A stretch of DNA of 37,944 nt from assembly GCA_017938245.1 (NCBI GenBank), contig JAGBBX010000059.1, positions 1 to 37,944 on the forward strand, read 5' to 3'. This document shows positions 33,112 through 37,944 of the stretch, in pieces. How positions within the stretch are numbered: the first letter of the stretch is position 1; the number at the start of each line of letters is the position of its first letter. This DNA is from Bacteroidaceae bacterium (GTDB lineage Bacteria > Bacteroidota > Bacteroidia > Bacteroidales > Bacteroidaceae). The notes under the pieces are model-generated. The model worked only from the letters and a program-made list of their open reading frames with translations, made no database searches and was not told where the DNA came from. The position numbers were made by a program, and so were the translations under genes.

Positions 33112-33246
33112 AAGCTTGCCGATTTAACTTGCAGGTTTCAAAAACGGTTCGCACATACCTTTGTACCCATAGAGAGATGAGCGTATGATGGTAATTTCAT
33201 ACATAGGTGCATTTGAATTTAACATCACACTTTCATCTATACGCAT

Positions 33247-33647
33247 TTAGTTGTGTCCATACTTGCATTCATTCACATACTCGTGCGTACGCACATTCAA
33301 AAACAGAATGCCGGTTCTTGGCATGGCTGTGAGTTTGTTCATTACACACTCTCTTACCTTGTATGCTCCCAATGTATTCAATCGGAAGGATAAAGCAACA
33401 ATCATCGGGAGTGCATAAACATCTATGTTTATTCCATTGGATAATTTGATACATCTTTGTACCTCGCATTCATCAAGGCTCCGCTTTTGTATATGGCTTT
33501 GATATTGGTCTTCAAAGTCGGATATATGATACCGAACAGCTCAATCAATTCATTCGTGTTCATCCAAATGTCATTGTTCGTTGTGCTCGGGAAATGGATT
33601 CTTCCGTATTCATCCATCGTTATTATGTTTCTTTTTTGTTTCATCAT
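33247..33647 (-). pseudogene. Conserved small Bacteroidales mobile-element gene, broken by a one-base frameshift
   Basis: The first frame (33647-33429) gives IITMDEYGRIHFPST, then IWMNTNELIELFGIIYPTLK and IYKSGA, and then drifts to a stop. From about 33474 a second frame continues without a gap in sense: LDECEVQRCIKLSNG, IDVYALPMIVALSFRLNTLG, AYKVRECVMNKL, to a stop at 33247. Joined, they resemble a family I remember from Bacteroides integrated elements (KSGVL followed by a variable and then a hydrophobic region). Only one base needs to be restored at about 33473. Function of the family is unknown. A sequencing error cannot be excluded. Confidence 0.75.
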
Positions 33648-33666
33648 TTCTTGGTTTTAGAGGTTA

Positions 33667-33916
33667 TTAAATGGCTTGACAAATGTAACTCTCCATTGAT
33701 TCTATCTGCTTGGATAGGTTCTCGATGTCATTGCTTACCTTCTCGGCTGTAATCTTCGCATAGATTTGAGTACTGCGTATGCTTGTATGCCCCATCAACT
33801 TTGAAAGTGTTTTAATGGGTACTCCATTGGATAAGCAAATGGTTGTTGCATAGCCCGTTCTTTTTCGGGGCATTGCGTTTGAGATAGAATAATACTCTGA
33901 AAGTCCTTCTGCTCAT
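33667..33916 (-). pseudogene. Tyrosine integrase with most of its coding sequence deleted
   Basis: From the ATG at 33916 the frame reads MSRRTFRVLFYLKRNAPKKN, the typical N-terminus of Bacteroides phage-integrase-like recombinases. After about 24 codons the sequence jumps, with a change of frame near 33847, to the C-terminal end: YATTICLSNGVPIKTLSKLM, GHTSIRSTQIYAKI and EKVSNDIENLSKQ. The final GH motif and the nucleophilic Tyr region (QIYAKI) are kept, but the first catalytic Arg, the Lys and the HxxR box are gone. The protein cannot recombine. About 300 codons are missing compared with the usual ~400-residue family member. Confidence 0.85.
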
Positions 33917-33917
33917 A

Positions 33918-33961
33918 ACTCAACTTTTTTGTTTGCGAAATTATTACTTGTAGAGTTGAGT
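33918..33961. other. Inverted repeat around the dead integrase's promoter region
   Basis: actcaact (33918-33925) and agttgagt (33954-33961) are exact complements, 28 bases apart, directly upstream of the integrase start. Between them, TAATTTCG on the minus strand (33943-33936) is one mismatch from a -7 box. It could be an operator or an integrase arm site; this is inference. Confidence 0.35.
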
Positions 33962-34268
33962 GACGGTAAGCAAAACACAGCGTATCGGTGCTAAAGAATC
34001 AGCCGAAGCGAAACCGTAACGAAGATATAAGAAACTTTCCTATATTTGCATCCAAAATCGTCATACAGATATTGTTATTCAACCTGTTACGGCAACCAGT
34101 ATAACCCATTGAAAGCAATATTCAAAGTAACGGGATAGTAACGAAACTTTGTCATTTCTTGGCTTCTCATTGGCATTTGATGGCACAGTAACATCTTGGC
34201 AAATACTGTTAAATCGCTAACAGACAACATTCTTTCCCCGTTTCGCACTCACTTTCGTTTCTTTGTTG
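33962..34268. other. Non-coding stretch at the right end of the insert
   Basis: About 300 bases with no open frame of convincing composition on either strand. The only motif noted is TATATTTG (34041-34048), a -7-like box on the plus strand without a -33 partner or a downstream start. Probably the attachment-site arm region of the old element. Confidence 0.4.
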
Positions 34269-34280
34269 TATCTTTGCTTC
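34269..34280. repeat. Candidate right attachment core (direct repeat copy 2)
   Basis: TATCTTTGCTTC, identical to 29506-29517; with the preceding G it is GTATCTTTGC, an exact match to GTANNTTTGC. It also has the form of a -7 box and lies 43 bases before the GSCFA start, so it probably also serves as that gene's promoter. Confidence 0.5.
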
Positions 34281-34322
34281 TTAAACAACTTACTAGAATA
34301 ACCAAATAAAAATGTTGTAACG

Positions 34323-35318
34323 ATGCGTTTCTCAACATACGTCGAAGTCCCTAAACAAACTCTTGATATTTCGCACAAAACAAGAGTGATGATGCTGGGC
34401 TCTTGCTTTGCCCTAAATATAGGGCAGAAGCTCGAAGAATATAAATTTCCTGTCGATATAAACCCCTTTGGAATACTTTATAATCCGTTCTCTATCTGTG
34501 AGGCACTTGATTATATCTGTTCCGATAAATTGTTCGACAAGGATTCCGAAGAGATATTCTTTCATAACGAGATGTGGCATAGTTGGCTGCACCACAGCGA
34601 TTTTTCGCGTAAAGAGTGCGCCGAGGTTGTCGTGGCCGTAAACAACAGGCTCCTTGCTGCAAAGGAGACTTTTGCCTCGCTCAATGTGTTGATGCTTACC
34701 TTTGGTACTGCGTATGTCTATCGTCGTGTATCGGACAGCAGGGTGGTAGGCAACTGTCATAAGGTGCCTCAGAAGGAGTTCGTCCGTTCACTTCTGAGCG
34801 TAGAAGAGATTGTAGGGCGTATGTCATTGGTGATAGATAAAATATTGACGCGCCGTCCCTCGCTGAAGATTCTCTTTACTATAAGTCCCATAAGGCACCT
34901 GCGCGATGGTGCGCACGATAATCAGATAAGCAAGGCTACGCTTCTTCTGGCAGCGGAGGAGCTTCGTCGCAGATATCCCGATACGGTCTGTTATTTCCCT
35001 TCTTACGAAATAGTGCTCGACGAGCTGCGCGACTACCGTTTTTTTGCCGATGATATGGTACATCCGTCGTCGGTGGCGGTGGAGTATCTGTGGGAGCGCT
35101 TTGCCGAGGCCTATTTTTCGCCTGCCACAATGCGCTTGAATGAGGAACTGAAAGAGATTGCCCGTGCTCTTGCGCATCGCCCTTTCGATGCAAGCTCGCA
35201 GGCACATCGCACTTTTTTAAGCAAAATAATGTTAAAGATAGAAGATATTAGAAAAAAATGTCCTTATTTTGACTTCGGAAAAGAGATAGCACAATGCAAT
35301 ACACAATTGGAGAGATAA
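34323..35318 (+). CDS. GSCFA domain-containing protein
   Basis: 331 residues. The name-giving motif is present at MLGSCFALNIGQKLEEYKFP (~24-43), followed by INPFGILYNPFSIC. Other family blocks are LMLTFGTAYVYR and HLRDGAHDNQISKATLLLA. The fold is related to SGNH hydrolases; a hydrolase or acyltransferase role is possible but unproven. The last 25 bases overlap the start of murF-alr, so the two are coupled; the same pairing is familiar from other Bacteroidales, which hints at a cell-wall connection. Confidence 0.9.
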   Translation: MRFSTYVEVPKQTLDISHKTRVMMLGSCFALNIGQKLEEYKFPVDINPFGILYNPFSICEALDYICSDKLFDKDSEEIFFHNEMWHSWLHHSDFSRKECAEVVVAVNNRLLAAKETFASLNVLMLTFGTAYVYRRVSDSRVVGNCHKVPQKEFVRSLLSVEEIVGRMSLVIDKILTRRPSLKILFTISPIRHLRDGAHDNQISKATLLLAAEELRRRYPDTVCYFPSYEIVLDELRDYRFFADDMVHPSSVAVEYLWERFAEAYFSPATMRLNEELKEIARALAHRPFDASSQAHRTFLSKIMLKIEDIRKKCPYFDFGKEIAQCNTQLER

Positions 35319-37774
35319 GCAAGATACTTAATGCAACCCTTGTAGGCCCATCGCCCGATAGCAAGGTTACACGACTTTTGACCGATAGCCGCTCACTGAG
35401 TTTTCCCGAAGAGACGCTTTTTTTTGCAATCGTAACGCTGCACGGCAACGGGCACGCTTATATTCCCGAACTATACTCGCGCGGTGTGCGTTGTTTTGTG
35501 GTTAGCTCGGTCGACGCTGTGGAGTCCTGTCCCGATGCCAATTTTATTGTTGTAAAGGATACTGTGGCCGCCTTACAGTCTCTGGCAGCGCGCCACCGTT
35601 CATTGTTCGATATTCCTGTGGTTGGAATTACGGGAAGCGACGGAAAGACTATAGTAAAAGAGTGGCTATATCATTTGACAGCGGGGAAATATCTTGTGAC
35701 ACGTTCGCCGCGCAGCTATAATTCGCAGATCGGTGTTCCTCTCTCGGTATGGATGCTTGGCGAGGAGAGCACATTGGGAATTTTCGAGGCGGGAATATCG
35801 CTGCCTCACGAGATGGAGCATTTGCAAAAGATTATCCGTCCAACAATAGGGATACTAACAAATATCAGCGGAGCACATCAAGAGAATTTTACGACAATGC
35901 AGGAGAAATGCTCCGATAAGCTATCGCTCTTCAAGGATTGTGATGTCCTCATCTACAACGGCGATAATCCTATGCTTGTAAACTGTGTCGCACGTTCGAT
36001 GTATGGTACACGTGATATTGCCTGGTCGCAGAAAGACCCCGAGCGCCCTTTGTTTATACGCTCTATAGAGAAAGGAACCGATGGCACAATAATAAATTAC
36101 CGCTACCTCTCTTTCGATAACAGCTATCGTATTCCTTTCCTCGACGATGCTTCGATTGAGGACTCTATCAACTGCCTTGCCGCAGCGCTCTATCTTATGA
36201 TTCCCACCGATGTCATTGCCGAGAGAATGGCGCAATTGGAGCCTGTGGCTATGCGCTTGGAGGTTAAAGAGGGACGTCGTGGCTGTATGCTCATCAACGA
36301 TAGTTATAACTCGGATATTGCCTCGCTCGATATCGCACTCGATTTTATGGAGCGTCGGTGCAGCACACAGCTGCATCTGGGACGCACGCTTATATTGGGT
36401 GATATAAAACAGACGGGACTCACCATACGTTCACTCTATCGCACAGTGGCGCAATATGTCGAGAAACGCGGTGTCGATCGTATAGTGGGCATCGGTAAGG
36501 ATATCAGTTCGGAGCGTGCACGATTCGATAAATTGGATATTGAGTGTTACTTTTTCCCCGATACCGACTCCTTTATGCGCTCGCCGTTGCTCTCTTCGTT
36601 CAGTAATGAGGCGATATTGATAAAAGGCTCGCGCTCGTTGCATTTCGAGCAGATAGCCGAAGCGCTCGAAGAGAAAGTGCATCAGACAATATTAGAGGTT
36701 AACCTCAGCTCGTTGCGTGATAATCTTAACCGTTATCGCAACAGACTTGCTCCCGGTACAAAGACGGTGTGTATGGTAAAGGCGTCGGCATACGGTGCAG
36801 GTGCGCTCGAGGTTGGACGCACTCTGCAAGAGTGCAAGGTCGATTATCTTGCCGTTGCCGTTGCCGACGAAGGTGCCGAGCTTCGAAGCGAGGGAATTAC
36901 AACGGGAATAATAGTGATGAACCCCGAACCCAGCTCCTTCCGTACGCTTTTTGCCAATAAACTGGAGCCCGAGGTCTATAGCTTTGGTATGTTGCGTATG
37001 CTTGTGCAGGCGGCAGGTCGAGAGGGAATAACCGACTATCCCATTCATATAAAAATAGATACGGGAATGCATCGCTTGGGCTTTCTGCCCGACGAGGTTC
37101 CTCGGCTGATAGAGGAACTGAAACACCAGGATGCACTGACACCGCGTTCGGTGTTCTCGCATTTTGTGGGTAGCGACAGTGCCGAATTCGACGATTTTAC
37201 CCGTCGACAGATTGCCCGTTTCGAGGGTGCATCGCAGATGCTGCAGGAGGCTTTCCCGCATCGCATTCTGCGACATATATGCAACAGCGCAGGTGCCGAG
37301 AGATTCTTGGATGTTCAGTACGATATGGTGCGTTTGGGCATAGGACTGTATGGAATCTCACCAATGGGCGAAGATGCAACACTACATCCAATATCCACGC
37401 TGAAAACAATAATTCTGCAGATACACGATATTCCCACCGACGAGACGGTAGGATACAGCCGTCGCGGGAAGTTGACACGTCCGTCGCGAATAGCGGCTCT
37501 GCCAATCGGTTATGCCGACGGTCTTAACCGTAAATTCGGCAATGGTAACGGATACTGTATCATAAACGGAAAGCAGGCTCGTTATGTCGGTAATATATGT
37601 ATGGATGTCTGTATGGTCGACGTCACCGATATCGATTGCAAAGAGGGTGACGAGGTCGAGATTTTCGGAAAGAATCTACCGGTCCTGCGCCTCGCCGAGT
37701 GGATAGATACTATCCCGTATGAGATTCTAACCTCAATATCCACCCGAATAAAAAGGGTTTATTATAGCGATTAA
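35294..37774 (+). CDS. Bifunctional MurF ligase / alanine racemase
   Basis: 826 residues in two enzymes. The N-terminal ~450 residues are MurF (UDP-MurNAc-tripeptide:D-Ala-D-Ala ligase): P-loop GITGSDGKT (111-119), SYNSQIGVPLSVW and NDSYNSDIASLDIAL. The C-terminal ~370 are a PLP-dependent alanine racemase: CMVKASAYGAG with the PLP lysine at Lys496, KIDTGMHRLGF, HICNSAGAER, the conserved-Tyr region VGYSRRG and PIGYADGLNR. One protein thus makes D-alanine and uses D-Ala-D-Ala in the cytoplasmic stage of peptidoglycan synthesis. The racemase lysine motif is KASAYG where many racemases have KADAYG. The start at 35294 overlaps the GSCFA gene. Confidence 0.95.
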   Translation: MQYTIGEISKILNATLVGPSPDSKVTRLLTDSRSLSFPEETLFFAIVTLHGNGHAYIPELYSRGVRCFVVSSVDAVESCPDANFIVVKDTVAALQSLAARHRSLFDIPVVGITGSDGKTIVKEWLYHLTAGKYLVTRSPRSYNSQIGVPLSVWMLGEESTLGIFEAGISLPHEMEHLQKIIRPTIGILTNISGAHQENFTTMQEKCSDKLSLFKDCDVLIYNGDNPMLVNCVARSMYGTRDIAWSQKDPERPLFIRSIEKGTDGTIINYRYLSFDNSYRIPFLDDASIEDSINCLAAALYLMIPTDVIAERMAQLEPVAMRLEVKEGRRGCMLINDSYNSDIASLDIALDFMERRCSTQLHLGRTLILGDIKQTGLTIRSLYRTVAQYVEKRGVDRIVGIGKDISSERARFDKLDIECYFFPDTDSFMRSPLLSSFSNEAILIKGSRSLHFEQIAEALEEKVHQTILEVNLSSLRDNLNRYRNRLAPGTKTVCMVKASAYGAGALEVGRTLQECKVDYLAVAVADEGAELRSEGITTGIIVMNPEPSSFRTLFANKLEPEVYSFGMLRMLVQAAGREGITDYPIHIKIDTGMHRLGFLPDEVPRLIEELKHQDALTPRSVFSHFVGSDSAEFDDFTRRQIARFEGASQMLQEAFPHRILRHICNSAGAERFLDVQYDMVRLGIGLYGISPMGEDATLHPISTLKTIILQIHDIPTDETVGYSRRGKLTRPSRIAALPIGYADGLNRKFGNGNGYCIINGKQARYVGNICMDVCMVDVTDIDCKEGDEVEIFGKNLPVLRLAEWIDTIPYEILTSISTRIKRVYYSD

Positions 37775-37810
37775 GAAAAAAGTGGCTCAATATTCAAGCA
37801 ATATTATTAG

Positions 37811-37944
37811 AAACTGTTTAAATTTATGTCCTTGAAATTTTTATAGGTCTTTTTTAGGATGTTTTTTCATTTTTCAAAGGCGCATAGCGGGCTATGTAAC
37901 TGCGAAAAAGGGGAAAACAGACAAAAAAGAGCATAAAAAGGCAA
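37811..37944. repeat. Nested hairpin repeat element, cut by the window end
   Basis: A long imperfect inverted repeat: the left arm (about 37831-37875, rich in tttttt) pairs with the right arm (about 37903-37944, rich in aaaaa). At its tip is a short perfect hairpin, catagc/gctatg (37883-37896). It starts with gaaactgtttaaattt near 37811. I recall similar units, bounded by GAAACTGTTTAAA-type ends, as repeated intergenic elements in Bacteroides/Prevotella genomes, but this copy is incomplete and no second copy is in the window. Confidence 0.5.

Larger units (their letters stand above)
29506..34280. mobile_element. Degenerate mobile element carrying defence-type genes
   Basis: The 4.8-kb segment separates dxs from the GSCFA gene. 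It is visibly more AT-rich than its flanks, especially at 31280-32900. It contains a tyrosine integrase deleted in its middle, a frameshifted small gene typical of Bacteroides mobile DNA, a hairpin cluster, an XRE regulator, a gutted R-M enzyme, a TIR protein and a DUF4062 ATPase. The repeat TATCTTTGCTTC occurs at both ends (29506-29517 and 34269-34280). The boundaries are inferred from that repeat. Confidence 0.6.

Noticed and set aside
33269-33469. 66-residue minus-strand frame as a separate gene
   Set aside because: It is the wrong frame over the second half of the frameshifted gene; the adjacent frame gives the conserved sequence.
34041-34048. TATATTTG as a promoter within the right end of the insert
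   Set aside because: No -33 partner at 19-21 bases and no start codon downstream that opens a credible gene.

Overview
The window looks like chromosomal DNA of a Bacteroidales bacterium (gut Bacteroides/Prevotella/Muribaculaceae type; the genus cannot be fixed from sequence alone). Reasons: several promoters fit the Bacteroidetes TTTG-N19-20-TAnnTTTG form; the gene set includes a fused MurF-alanine racemase, a class III fructose bisphosphatase, a long IspG, a TGS-domain uridine-kinase-like enzyme, an S46 dipeptidyl peptidase, and DUF4254, DUF4369 and GSCFA proteins; Shine-Dalgarno sites are inconspicuous.

Layout. 1-4173: tail of an unidentified gene, rmuC (+), then a minus-strand trio DUF4254 / GT9 glycosyltransferase / methyltransferase, probably for cell-surface glycan. 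4359-7841: pdxB, then acpP-fabF-rnc. 7981-10642: dnaX and a DUF4369 lipoprotein (minus). 10905-13037: secreted S46 dipeptidyl peptidase with a DPP7-type specificity residue. 13106-22477, all minus: a small membrane protein and an FtsB/DivIC protein; ispG, purE and fbp; a secreted esterase, rpoN and a TGS-kinase. 22785-24659 (+): an ABC-type ATPase and a DUF4435/TOPRIM protein, the two-gene architecture of the PARIS anti-phage system. 24666-29359 (minus): dxs-trkA-trkH. 34323-37774 (+): GSCFA protein and murF-alr. The window ends inside a nested hairpin repeat.

29506-34280 is an AT-rich foreign insert between dxs and the GSCFA gene. It is bounded by a 12-bp direct repeat that resembles the GTANNTTTGC core used by CTnDOT-family integrases. 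It holds a tyrosine integrase reduced to its first ~24 and last ~57 residues, a conserved small gene broken by a one-base frameshift, a hairpin-rich segment that may be an old oriT, an XRE regulator, and an N6-methylase/nuclease (type IIG-like) gene reduced to its N-terminal nuclease part and its last ~50 residues. Two intact candidate effectors follow on the same strand: a TIR-domain protein and a DUF4062-HATPase-winged-helix protein. My reading is a mobile defence cargo that lost its mobility and its restriction-modification enzyme while its signalling/effector genes stayed open.

Long, near-perfect palindromes serve as terminators at several gene ends (243-290, 7899-7934, 13047-13100, 13882-13934, 18359-18404, 29651-29696). 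No rRNA, tRNA or CRISPR array was recognised.
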